DNA of 46,977 nt from Planctomycetaceae bacterium (lineage in GTDB: Bacteria > Planctomycetota > Planctomycetia > Pirellulales > Pirellulaceae). Where the stretch lies: positions 1 through 46,977 of the forward strand of contig JAAEMV010000419.1 of assembly GCA_024225195.1 (NCBI GenBank), in the 5' to 3' direction. The stretch's first letter is position 1; each line of letters opens with the position of its first letter. The notes under the pieces were generated by a model that saw only the letters and a list, made by a program, of their open reading frames with translations, did not search any database and was not told where the DNA came from. Shown piece by piece: positions 29,570-38,842 of this stretch. A program made the position numbers and the translations under genes.

Positions 29570-32500
29570 TTAGTCATCCGTTTTTCGTTGCTGATGCTTT
29601 ACTTTGCGTTTTGCATCGAGCAAGCGTGAGGTGTAGGAATTAGATTCATCGGCGTCGAGTTTGTCGCGTGGGATCTTGGGTGGCATTGCAGGTGTCTTTT
29701 CAATTTCGCTGGCAATGATTTCCTCTAGCTTTTTACCGCCGCTGAGCTTTGTTTCATCTTCGGGAATGAATTTGGTGGTTGCCCGTCGAGATTCAATTCC
29801 TTTTTCAATTTCTGCTTTTCTGCTTTTAAGACGGTCAATACTCACTGCGGCAGTTTCGGTAGTTCGGCGGAATAGTTTTTGTTTCACCGAAGCGAATCGC
29901 TCGGTAAACCAGTCGGAGGTGACGAAGAATGATAGATAAAATGCGGCATAAACGGTTAATAAAGCGATCACGCCCGCAATGGTCCACCAATCAACGATGG
30001 GCATTTCGACTTGAAACCCTCGTTCGATGATCGTTGGTATCGCTAATGCGACAAGTCCGATGAGTGAAAAGACAACGGCAAAGCAGCTAATAATTGCCCA
30101 GGGAGACGCCGACACTCGGCGGACAAATACATCCGAAAAGAATGCTGTTCCGCAGATGACCAAAAGCCATGGCCAAATATCCTGGATGCCGATTGCAGCA
30201 GAAAGCGTGGGGCGGAATGTGTTGGTCGTAATTGACTCGCTCAGTGCAGATCTACCTTGCTTGTTCAGTTCTCCCGAGTTGAACCATTCCGATTGCGGTT
30301 CTGGCAATGTATCAAGCGTTACTCCAGGTTTTCCTCCCCGAGGCTTCATTTGACTGAGTGTTTCGAGGAGTGGAATGTTGGCTTGCCGGTCAGAAAATTC
30401 GGTCGAGTACGGTATGTTAATGCCGGCATTCAATCGCTCGTATCCATCGCCCGGGAAAATGGTATAGAGCAGGTTTCCCGTTCCCTCAACCGGATGCTCA
30501 GCGACATAACGTCCCGGCCCAACCTGATTGAACTCGAGGTTGACTGTTTCTGTCTCACTGGGAATTTCAGAATTCTTGATCCCGGTTCCGGTTAGATTCA
30601 GAAAGTTAATTAATTCCTCGTTCTCGTCGAGGGCAGTGACGACGATTCGCGCCACGCCATCCTTTAATTCGGAGGAGACTGAAAAATTTGCGTCTTCGGT
30701 AATTGGCCGCATGGAGTGACGCACCATTTGTGCAAAAAACTTATCGTAGACCTCGGTGTTGAACCACTGGGCAGTCCATTTCTTTCCAGCGTCACTCGTG
30801 AACGCAATAGTTCGGCCGTTGCCATACCTCCACGAAGCGAGCAACGTCGAATTTTCACCTCCGTCATTGGCTGGATCACTTGAGATCGCGAGTTGTTCAA
30901 CAAGGTTGCTCTGCTTTCGCGTTGTCATCACATAGCCGAGGAATGGTGGTAATTGGCTAACATCAATTCCACGAATGATTTCGTGATTGCTCGTTCCGGA
31001 TACGCCGACAACCCTCATACCAGATTGGGATTCTTTAATGACTGGTTTGGCAACGCGACGGGCTTCACGTTGATAGATTTTTGGAAGCGCTTTGGGGTTT
31101 TTTACGACATAATATTTGCCACCGGTTTGGTTGGCGATTTTTTGAAGTGGGCTGCTCCCGGCAGGGCCATGGGTTCCGACTGCTACAGTCGTAATCTTTA
31201 TTTTGGCGGCGATGAACTGGTTGAGGAGTGCTGCCGTTGGAGGTGTTGGATCACCATCGCTAATGATAATCACGTGCTTCATGGATGCGTTGACTTTGGT
31301 AAGGCCATTGAGCATCACCTTCATTGGTGCATTAAAGTCCGGCATGTCGCCCGGACTCATCTTGTTAATTAACGCGAGCATCTTGTTGCGGTTTCCAAAA
31401 ATTCGATCGACGCCCGTTGGCATTTTCCAAAGCCATCTCGGGGTCCCACCGAAATCTCGCCAGTCAATGACGCCGCAATAATCCATTGGGCCAAGAACTT
31501 TGACAGCTTCTTCACCAATTTTTACCTGCCAGTAATTCCCGTTGGCCATCTCGGAAGCGTGCATCATTAGTGCCAACGCTCCAACCGCTGAAACCTTGTC
31601 ATTCTTGATCTGAAAATCGACTGGCATTGCTTCTTCAAGCGGAGTGTTTGACCAGCCGCCAGCACCGAATGAGCGATCGCCACCTAGCATTACAATTCCG
31701 CAACCCATGTGTTCGCAGTTATCAACTAGCATTTGGATTTGTGCGTCGCTGAACGATTGGATTTCCCCGTTTGAGTTGTCATCACTCGACGCCCGAGGTA
31801 AATTCGCGAGGATAACTGAATCGTATTGGAGTAGTTCCGCTGGTGTTGTGAATAAGTTGCTGGAGTTGATGACGTCGACTTCGATTGCGTTTAACTGCAG
31901 TCGTTCAACGAGATGTAAAAATTCACCTTGGTGAAACGCATCCTCTATCAACAACACTTTTCCCTTTCCACGAACTTGGGTGAAGGCGGAGGCGGAGTTG
32001 TTCTGAGAGATAGCGTCATTCTGACCCTGATTGGGAATAAAAACGGCTTCGGTCGTATAAACTGCTGAACGATCTAACTGGGAGGTGAATCCGACGATCG
32101 TCTTGCCCGGCTCAAGTGTGATTTCCTGTTCATCGACTAATTCTTCATTTTGAGCTGTCTTTCTCGTCAGTCGCAATTTTCCAGAAACGGTATCGCCGTT
32201 GGGAGCCTCGTTATTAATTACAACACGAGTGTCAAATTTCTGCCCTTTTCGAACATCCATTGGGATGACCACTTTTTCAACCGAAACTTCGGCACCGGGA
32301 ATTAGCTCGACCGGGACGACATCGATTCCGATTCCGTCGTCCGCCATTTTTTGTGCAACCTCGATCGCGTCGCCGTTGTTTTGATTGCCGTCCGAAATGA
32401 TGACGACGCGTCTGGCTGTATCTTCGGGAAAAGAGGCTTTTGCCAACTTCAATGCCGAGGCCAAGTTGGTTGCGCCGGATTCGAGCCCAATGTTGGACTC

Positions 32501-32908
32501 AATTTTACCGATCGATGGAATTTCACCATCGTGAGGAGCTGATTCAATTTTCGCGTTTCCGCCGAAAATGATGACTCCGGCCTTATCTTTTTTCTGATCT
32601 CGGCGATGCTGCTTTACTGATTCATAGGCAAAGTCGAGCATTAACTTTCGCTTAGCGACGGAAATACTCTCGCTTTGGTCTAGCAGGTATAGAACCGTGA
32701 GACGATCAGTCGAACGCTGCCATTTTGCATCGGCGATTGCGAAAACGACTAAACTAACAACGAGTGACCGAAACGCGAGAGCAAGAATACACCGGCCACG
32801 CCCGAGTCCGGCGAGGCTGTTGTAGCTGAAGGCACACATTACCGGAATGATAATAAGTAGTAATAAAAACCAAGGACGGTCAAATCCGATTTCGAATCCA
32901 AGAGGCAT
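29570..32908 (-). CDS. Large VWA / GATase-like membrane protein heading the second MoxR operon
   Basis: A 1112-residue membrane protein. Two N-terminal helices (about 12-30 and 42-60) lead into a first VWA domain with DQSES at 77-81. Next come a beta-sandwich region, a GATase1-like domain (about 315-440; GKVLLIEDAFHQGEF and a GCGIVMLGGDRSFGAGGW loop typical of that group but without a clear catalytic Cys triad), and a second VWA-like stretch around KHVIIISDGDPTPP (about 555). Near the C-terminus are three more helices (about 950-1030) and a long basic, charged tail. It is a normal planctomycete protein of MoxR clusters, probably a scaffold in the membrane. It is followed by moxR, DUF58 and BatA genes. 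Confidence 0.83.
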   Translation of the reverse strand: MPLGFEIGFDRPWFLLLLIIIPVMCAFSYNSLAGLGRGRCILALAFRSLVVSLVVFAIADAKWQRSTDRLTVLYLLDQSESISVAKRKLMLDFAYESVKQHRRDQKKDKAGVIIFGGNAKIESAPHDGEIPSIGKIESNIGLESGATNLASALKLAKASFPEDTARRVVIISDGNQNNGDAIEVAQKMADDGIGIDVVPVELIPGAEVSVEKVVIPMDVRKGQKFDTRVVINNEAPNGDTVSGKLRLTRKTAQNEELVDEQEITLEPGKTIVGFTSQLDRSAVYTTEAVFIPNQGQNDAISQNNSASAFTQVRGKGKVLLIEDAFHQGEFLHLVERLQLNAIEVDVINSSNLFTTPAELLQYDSVILANLPRASSDDNSNGEIQSFSDAQIQMLVDNCEHMGCGIVMLGGDRSFGAGGWSNTPLEEAMPVDFQIKNDKVSAVGALALMMHASEMANGNYWQVKIGEEAVKVLGPMDYCGVIDWRDFGGTPRWLWKMPTGVDRIFGNRNKMLALINKMSPGDMPDFNAPMKVMLNGLTKVNASMKHVIIISDGDPTPPTAALLNQFIAAKIKITTVAVGTHGPAGSSPLQKIANQTGGKYYVVKNPKALPKIYQREARRVAKPVIKESQSGMRVVGVSGTSNHEIIRGIDVSQLPPFLGYVMTTRKQSNLVEQLAISSDPANDGGENSTLLASWRYGNGRTIAFTSDAGKKWTAQWFNTEVYDKFFAQMVRHSMRPITEDANFSVSSELKDGVARIVVTALDENEELINFLNLTGTGIKNSEIPSETETVNLEFNQVGPGRYVAEHPVEGTGNLLYTIFPGDGYERLNAGINIPYSTEFSDRQANIPLLETLSQMKPRGGKPGVTLDTLPEPQSEWFNSGELNKQGRSALSESITTNTFRPTLSAAIGIQDIWPWLLVICGTAFFSDVFVRRVSASPWAIISCFAVVFSLIGLVALAIPTIIERGFQVEMPIVDWWTIAGVIALLTVYAAFYLSFFVTSDWFTERFASVKQKLFRRTTETAAVSIDRLKSRKAEIEKGIESRRATTKFIPEDETKLSGGKKLEEIIASEIEKTPAMPPKIPRDKLDADESNSYTSRLLDAKRKVKHQQRKTDD

Positions 32909-33726
32909 TTGTTATTTCATCGTGAGGAGGATTTAAAATTGAGTTCGAGAATTCTGCCGGCGTTAACAATTCGACTAGTTTAATAAAGTAAACGCTCAGT
33001 CGCCTCCACGTCAGGATACCAAACGACGGGATGTTTGAGGGTAAACCAAAGGTCACGCCTCCTTGAACTTACACAGCAATCGATCGTTAGGTTTCAAAAG
33101 AACGTAAGATAATTAACAACTTATCGATCTTTCTCTTCTGCCCACATCGTGGTTGCTGTCGGTCTTCGGGCGGTAACGGGGATTTTTTTTCAGTATAACA
33201 GTTCCGGAATCATGCGACGAGGTTCGTAGAGGTTGGAGTGGTGCGAGAGCGAACGTTTTTTGGGGTAATTTCGCTCCGCTCGCTAATCATGGATCAACCG
33301 AAGCCGCCCCAAGGCTCCGGTCGTTAGCCTCCCACCGTGCAAGATGCCTTTTTTAACGGTAATTCGCACTTTATTAGTCGTGCACGGGATTTGTGTTGAG
33401 CTAGTATGGCGTCCAATGGAAAGGATAACTGGTCGCAAGTCGATAGATCGTTCGGCACCCATTGATTCCTGACCTATCTTTTAGAAACGAACCTTTTTCG
33501 CTGGTAAACGCGTATCTTCGTAATAGAAGGTGCTGCTGACCAGAAGGAGAAATTCGTTCACTCCGTGAGCGGGTTCGCAATTGAGAGCGTCGATGGCATT
33601 CAAGAAACTTCCAGGTCGAATACAATGCGGCTAAGTGGAGCGAACGTGCCGCTCGTCTTACAGCTGTTCTTAAAATTTACCAATTACTAAAACACCAAAC
33701 TGACCCAAGTCATCAGGAGTAACTTC
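32909..33726. other. 818-bp divergent intergenic region
   Basis: No convincing gene is seen; a 74-codon minus-strand frame at 33401-33625 lacks a recognisable product. The stretch around 33247-33290 can fold: AGCGAA pairs with TTCGCT, flanked by GCGAG and CTCGC. An AGGCT/AGCCT pair lies just downstream, followed by a T run near 33352. The right end has the AGGAG ribosome binding site at 33716-33720 for the metalloprotease. The length leaves room for two promoters and an undetected RNA gene. Confidence 0.4.
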
Positions 33727-36573
33727 ATGCAACGCTTTCGCTTTTGGAGCCTTACGCTGTGCGCCCTTTTTATCGCAAACATCGCGATAAACGAGAACGC
33801 AACAGCGCAGGTTCCTGCCACCACCCCTAAGCCTGTCACTGTCACTAAGCCACCGGCTAAGCCAGACTTTCCCCCGCTCGAGAAGATCATCGAGGGTTAC
33901 ACTGAAATTAAGGTGCAGGACGGAACCACTCCGTTTTTCAAGCTTTGGAAAAACCCAAAGAATGGAAATATGCTGGCACAGCTGCCGAAGGATTTTGCCA
34001 GTTCTAAAACTCGGCACTTTATTGCTCCGACCGTCGCCGGTGGAGAAGTTTTTGCTGGTTTGCAGTCCGACGCATTTTACGTTTACTGGAAGCAGTACGG
34101 TAAAAAGATCGCGTTGATTCAGGAAAATCTATCGATCAAAGGATCGGACGCAGAGTCCAAATCTTCGGTAGACCGCTTGTTCACCGACAAGGTTCTTCTC
34201 AGCCTTCCGATTTTGACAATGGCCAAAGGCGGCGGACCGGTTATTGACCTCGACGCGCTTCTTGTTGGAAACGCCCGGGTGTTTTTTGGCTCAGGCGTTT
34301 CGCCGCAGTCATCTTTGTTGACCATCAAAAAGGCGAAAGCGTTTCCGAGCAACATTGAAGTAGCATTCGAAGTTCCGATGTCTAACGGAAATTTGAAGAC
34401 GCTTCACTATTCCATCAGTAAAATTCAGGGTACTCCGACTTTCAAGCCAAGAATGGCTGACCAACGAATTGGTTACTTCACAACCTCTTACAGCGATTAC
34501 GGCAAGTACGAGGGAGATGATACTGACGTCCGATACGTTAACCGATGGCATCTCGAGAAACGAGATCCTAAATTAAAGCTTAGTCCTCCGAAGCAACCCA
34601 TCGTATTTTACATCGAGCACACAACGCCGGTTCGCTACCGTCGCTGGGTTCGTAAGGGGATTTTGAACTGGAACAAGGCGTTCGAGCAAATTGGTATTCT
34701 CGATGCGATTGAAGTTCGACAGCAGGACAAGACTACCAACCAGCATATTGATTTGGATCCGGAAGACGTGCGGTATAATTTTGTTCGTTGGCTAAACAAC
34801 AATGTCAGTACTGCGATTGGACCAAGTCGTGCGAATCCACTCACGGGTGAGATCCTGGACGCGGATATCGTTTTGACCGATGGTTGGATCCGCGTGTTCG
34901 AAGATCAGTTTTCTGAATTGATGCCTAAAATTGTGATGGACGGAATGACGCCAGAAACTTTGGCTTGGTTCGAAAAGCATCCTGAGTGGGATCCTCGAAT
35001 TCGAATGGCAGATCCTTCTGAGCGAGACTTTATTCGTCAACAATTAGCTCACCAGGCAAAGCTTGCCTCACAGTCAGACAACCAGTGGGAACTGAAGACG
35101 CGATTGATGGGCGACGAGCCCATGGATGGTATCGCTGGACGTCAGAGCCAAGTCAACGGAGCCTGCATGGCTGCCGAAGGACGCGGTTTTGATGTAGGGC
35201 TAATGCGCATGACCATGGCTATGATGCGTGCTCGCCTTGACGAAGAAAAAGACGAGAAGAAAAAAGATGGCGAAGAAGACGACAAAGAAGAAGCTGAAGA
35301 AGACAAAGAGCAAATGCTGGATGGCATGCCTGAGTCTTTCATTGGCCCCCTTCTCGCTGATCTTGTTTCGCATGAAGTCGGACACACACTAGGTTTGCGT
35401 CACAACTTCAAAGCATCCAGCGTTTATGAGTTGGAGCAAATGAATAGCGAAGATTTCAAAGGGAAAAAGCCGCTTGCTGGAAGCGTAATGGACTACCTGC
35501 CAACCAACTTCCGAGTTGAAAATGGTTCGGTTCAGGGAGACTATGCGATGATTGGTGTCGGCCCTTACGACATGTGGGCGATTGAGTACGGTTACACACT
35601 CGACGACAAGAAACTCAAAAAGATTCTTTCTCGAGTCGCGGAGCCAGAACTTGCGTTTTGCACGGACGAAGACACTTACGGTCCGGATCCACTCGCACGT
35701 CGCTATGATTTCGCGAAAGATCCATTGAAATTTGCTCAGGATCAGGTCGCCTTGGCGAAAATGCATCGAGAGAAGATTCTTGAGAATTTTGTCAAAGACG
35801 GGGACGCTTGGGCCAAGGCTCGTAAGGGCTATTTGATGACTCTCGGTTTGCAAACAAAAGCAAATTCAATGATGTCAAACTGGCTCGGTGGAACTTACGT
35901 CAACCGCGATAAAAAAGGTGATCCCAATGCTCGCAAACCAATTGTTGTGGTTGAAGTTGAGCGACAAAGAGCGGCTTTGGATTTTGTCATTTCGAATACC
36001 TTCTTCGATGAGTGTTACGGATTGACGCCTGAGTTATTGGCTCACATGACAACCGACTACTTCGGTGGATTCCTCTCACGAATGACCAACGAGCCAGCTT
36101 GGCCCGTTCACGATCGCGTGATGGGTGTTCAGGCGTCTGTGCTGTCGCAGTTGATGAATCCAACGACCTTGCGTCGGGTTTACGACAATGAATTTCGCGT
36201 TCCATCTGATCAGGATGCCGTCACGCTTAATGAAATCCTGAATAAGGTTTCAGGGGCAATCTGGTCGGAAATCAATGAAGCTCCAAAAGGGAAATTCACC
36301 GAGCGAAATCCAGCAATCTCAAGTCTTCGCAGAAACCTGCAAACTGAGCACATGCAACGGTTGTTTGACCTTGGTGCTGAGAAGCGTGGTGGAACCGCCG
36401 CGATGAAGCCAATTGCAAATTTGGCTTCATTACAGCTGACGGAACTCAATGAGAAGTTGCAGAAGGCTCTAAAGAACGACAACTATGATGCGTACACCAA
36501 AGCCCACCTTGTCGATGCCCAAACGCGGGTTCAGAAGTGGTTGGATGCACAGTACGTCATCAGTGCTAAGTAG
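33727..36573 (+). CDS. Secreted zinc metalloprotease (DUF5117/DUF4953 type)
   Basis: A 948-residue exported protein. The signal peptide (hydrophobic about 6-20, cleavage near TAQ) is followed by a Pro/Thr/Lys-rich spacer. Gluzincin/met-zincin zinc motif HEVGHTLGLRH is at 549-559, with H549, H553 and H559 as ligands and E550 as base; VMDYLP downstream contains the met-turn-like M. An unusual highly acidic and basic tract (about 504-528, almost only Asp, Glu and Lys) sits just before the active site. The family occurs in planctomycetes and Bacteroidetes and is thought to act on extracellular or periplasmic proteins. A strong AGGAG site precedes the start and a terminator follows. Confidence 0.9.
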   Translation: MQRFRFWSLTLCALFIANIAINENATAQVPATTPKPVTVTKPPAKPDFPPLEKIIEGYTEIKVQDGTTPFFKLWKNPKNGNMLAQLPKDFASSKTRHFIAPTVAGGEVFAGLQSDAFYVYWKQYGKKIALIQENLSIKGSDAESKSSVDRLFTDKVLLSLPILTMAKGGGPVIDLDALLVGNARVFFGSGVSPQSSLLTIKKAKAFPSNIEVAFEVPMSNGNLKTLHYSISKIQGTPTFKPRMADQRIGYFTTSYSDYGKYEGDDTDVRYVNRWHLEKRDPKLKLSPPKQPIVFYIEHTTPVRYRRWVRKGILNWNKAFEQIGILDAIEVRQQDKTTNQHIDLDPEDVRYNFVRWLNNNVSTAIGPSRANPLTGEILDADIVLTDGWIRVFEDQFSELMPKIVMDGMTPETLAWFEKHPEWDPRIRMADPSERDFIRQQLAHQAKLASQSDNQWELKTRLMGDEPMDGIAGRQSQVNGACMAAEGRGFDVGLMRMTMAMMRARLDEEKDEKKKDGEEDDKEEAEEDKEQMLDGMPESFIGPLLADLVSHEVGHTLGLRHNFKASSVYELEQMNSEDFKGKKPLAGSVMDYLPTNFRVENGSVQGDYAMIGVGPYDMWAIEYGYTLDDKKLKKILSRVAEPELAFCTDEDTYGPDPLARRYDFAKDPLKFAQDQVALAKMHREKILENFVKDGDAWAKARKGYLMTLGLQTKANSMMSNWLGGTYVNRDKKGDPNARKPIVVVEVERQRAALDFVISNTFFDECYGLTPELLAHMTTDYFGGFLSRMTNEPAWPVHDRVMGVQASVLSQLMNPTTLRRVYDNEFRVPSDQDAVTLNEILNKVSGAIWSEINEAPKGKFTERNPAISSLRRNLQTEHMQRLFDLGAEKRGGTAAMKPIANLASLQLTELNEKLQKALKNDNYDAYTKAHLVDAQTRVQKWLDAQYVISAK

Positions 36574-36611
36574 TTAATTGTTCGTGCAACGAACAAATTG
36601 ACGGAAAATTG

Positions 36612-36646
36612 CCGGCCTCGTGTTCACACACGGGGCCGGTTTTTTT
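36612..36646 (+). terminator. Intrinsic terminator of the metalloprotease gene
   Basis: A 12-bp stem (36612-36623 and 36628-36639, one T-G wobble) with loop TCAC and a T tract at 36640-36646, 38 bases after the stop codon. Confidence 0.93.
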
Positions 36647-36782
36647 GTAGAGAGTGAGATGTTCAAGGCGATGTGAACCTCTGTTAGTGAATTCCACTGT
36701 TGATTCATCTGGGAGAGCGACATTGCCGATCGTTGATGGCAAACCGAGTGGGCCGAGTGAAGGCCTGTATTGTCACCATTGA

Positions 36783-36812
36783 AAAAGGGGAACCCATTTG
36801 GGTTCCCCTTTT
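36783..36812 (-). terminator. Intrinsic terminator of the outer-membrane protein gene
   Basis: A perfect 13-bp stem (36783-36795 and 36800-36812) with an ATTT loop. Read on the minus strand it ends in a U run that continues the stem. It lies just past the stop of the beta-barrel gene; it could work in both directions. Confidence 0.88.
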
Positions 36813-36864
36813 CTATTTTGATTTGTGATTTACTGGGGCCCGTCAATTGCCCCGCAACTCACGA

Positions 36865-37833
36865 TTAATAGTTGAAATTTAAGCCGAACGAAATTGCATG
36901 GAAGAACGGCGTGTTGCCGGTTTCAATGCCGGTCGAGCCGGTTGTGATCAACTGAGCTGGTGCCAAGGCGACACCGTCGATCCAGGTTGCTTCATAGCCA
37001 ACGTAAGATGAAACGCTGTTCGGAACGATGTCTACGTAGAGTCGACCGCCGACCTCGCCAAGGAAAGATCCAGTTGACTTGGTTTGGCTCGTCTGTGTCT
37101 CAACCGTCGAAACCGTGTCCGACACAGAAGTTGTCACTTCGGTTGGATTCATGTAACCACCAGCTCGGATGAAGCTGTTTACATAGAAGTAACGATTCAT
37201 CGGGATGTTCAACTCAAGACCCGTTTGCAGACCAATCAAAGCGTTGGTTGCTTCGGTGGTTTGGGTTTGCGTGAAATCAACTGTCGTTCCATCGCCGGGA
37301 TCAATTTCAATTGATCCACCAATTTTCACGCGATCTCTCGTAGAAACGAACCTTGGACCAAACATTAAGGTAACACCTGGCGAGATGTTTCGTCGCTTCA
37401 TGACTTCGATGCTGAAATAATCAGACTCATAATCATAGTTGACTGTCGTCGGAGCTAAGTCCGGAGACGGGAAAAATGGTGACTGAAAATTGTCACCTTC
37501 GAATTCGTAAGCCTCGTCCCAACTGGCGAGAATGGAACGAACTTCCAGTTCTTTGCCTATCGGAGTGACAAATGCGAATTTAACTTCAGCACCGACGGTA
37601 TTCCCTAAATCGGATGCCTGTGTTGAATCAAACAATGGTGCGAGCGTGATCTCGTCGGTGATCAATGGCAATGCCAAATCATCTCCCGGGCGATCGTAAG
37701 CCTTCGCACCGAACTCTACTGTCCAACGCGAATCCTTCGCCACACTCATGGGCGATTGTGCGTTCGCCTGAAGTACAAAAGTGGCGTTCGCTAAAAAAAC
37801 GACGAGCGATGCAAAAAACGTTAACTTCCTCAC
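36865..37833 (-). CDS. Outer-membrane beta-barrel protein
   Basis: About 322 residues with a signal peptide (RKLTFFASLVVFLANATFVLQANA) cleaved near AQS. The mature part is built from alternating hydrophobic strands and Gly/Asp/Thr turns, and the C-terminus ends in an aromatic strand (ISFGLNFNY), the usual ending of barrel proteins recognised by the Bam machinery. I chose the GTG at 37833 as the start because GGAGG lies five bases upstream of it; the frame reaches a TTG at 37845. A four- to six-residue loop pattern with long Thr/Ser-rich loops is visible. Role unknown; possibly a porin or adhesion barrel. Divergent from nothing nearby; own terminator. Confidence 0.78.
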   Translation of the reverse strand: MRKLTFFASLVVFLANATFVLQANAQSPMSVAKDSRWTVEFGAKAYDRPGDDLALPLITDEITLAPLFDSTQASDLGNTVGAEVKFAFVTPIGKELEVRSILASWDEAYEFEGDNFQSPFFPSPDLAPTTVNYDYESDYFSIEVMKRRNISPGVTLMFGPRFVSTRDRVKIGGSIEIDPGDGTTVDFTQTQTTEATNALIGLQTGLELNIPMNRYFYVNSFIRAGGYMNPTEVTTSVSDTVSTVETQTSQTKSTGSFLGEVGGRLYVDIVPNSVSSYVGYEATWIDGVALAPAQLITTGSTGIETGNTPFFHAISFGLNFNY

Positions 37834-38010
37834 GGGAGCCTCCAAACCTATTCCGGCGCAGTTATGGTGTCTGCAAAATTGGATCGGCCTGAACCTAAGG
37901 AATAATAAGTACTATTATCATTGCCCGAAAGGACGGCTTGGATTCGCTGGGCTGCCTAGCTTGCCTATGTTTTTGTTTCATGGCTTGCGGTGCGTTAGAT
38001 CGCAGTGCCG

Positions 38011-38484
38011 TTAGCGATTGCTGGAACGGAATTTGAACAATGATCGCTTCGTCGTTGCTTCCTGAGAGGCGTTGGACTTCGCAGATTCCTGTGACTGTCC
38101 ATCTGATTTGTAAATCGAATAGTCGAAGGGTGGAATCTCTTTTTCGAGTTTCATCGCCTTGGCCTGAATGCGAATCACTTTTTCAAAATAGATGAATGGA
38201 TAGTTTGTGTTTGGTCGTTTGGTTCGTCCCCACTGGTAGCTGGTGCTGACCAATCTAGACGGGATTTTTCCAAGTTTTACTTGCATTACGATCTGATTCA
38301 CAAATTTCTTTTCTTCATCGGCGCGGGTTTTCAGAAGCGCGTTGAGTTTCCGTTCGTACTCAACGAACTGGGCGTTTGTAAACGATTCTGGGAGGAAGTC
38401 ATCACCGTAGCCAGTCGCTGGCGATAGCAAAGAGGTTGCAAAACAGGTGATTAACAGCAGGCTATACCTTGCGATATTCGTCAT
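38011..38484 (-). CDS. Small exported protein of unknown function
   Basis: A 157-residue protein with a signal peptide (MTNIARYSLLLITCFATSLL, cleavage near TGYGDD). The mature part is helical, rich in Lys and Glu, with a basic C-terminus ending in KFRSSNR. No domain is recognised. I chose the ATG at 38484 because it gives the best signal; the frame extends to an ATG at 38511. It lies about 180 bases beyond the barrel gene on the same strand and may be transcribed with or before it. Confidence 0.6.
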   Translation of the reverse strand: MTNIARYSLLLITCFATSLLSPATGYGDDFLPESFTNAQFVEYERKLNALLKTRADEEKKFVNQIVMQVKLGKIPSRLVSTSYQWGRTKRPNTNYPFIYFEKVIRIQAKAMKLEKEIPPFDYSIYKSDGQSQESAKSNASQEATTKRSLFKFRSSNR

Positions 38485-38842
38485 AATTTTCTCGTCGCGA
38501 AGAATCGTCACACAAATGAAACGTTGCCGTAAATAGGCTTTTTGTTGTCCTTACGACAGGTCAATTTCATTTGCCTTGGCTATATCTTCGCTAGCGAGGT
38601 TTGACGGTTGGGGTGGTGAAGTTTGCCGATGTTGACAGATTTGTTGAAGTTCAGCCGTTATTTGCGGCTCGAATTTTCGAAACTTGATTTCTCGTTGCCC
38701 CCGGCATTGGGCTAGTTATTAGAAAATTGGCTCGCCCGTCTGTGTCTTTTGGGATTTCTTTAGATATACTCTGTGCTAGCGATTTTCAAGTCTGGTTTTT
38801 GATCCTTTGACCGAGATGGGTGCTCTAAGAGAGCGATGCAGC
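38485..38842. promoter_or_regulatory. Divergent promoter region
   Basis: About 350 bases between the small exported protein and the zinc-ribbon protein, in opposite directions. It must contain both promoters. No ORF is convincing. I cannot assign elements. Confidence 0.35.
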
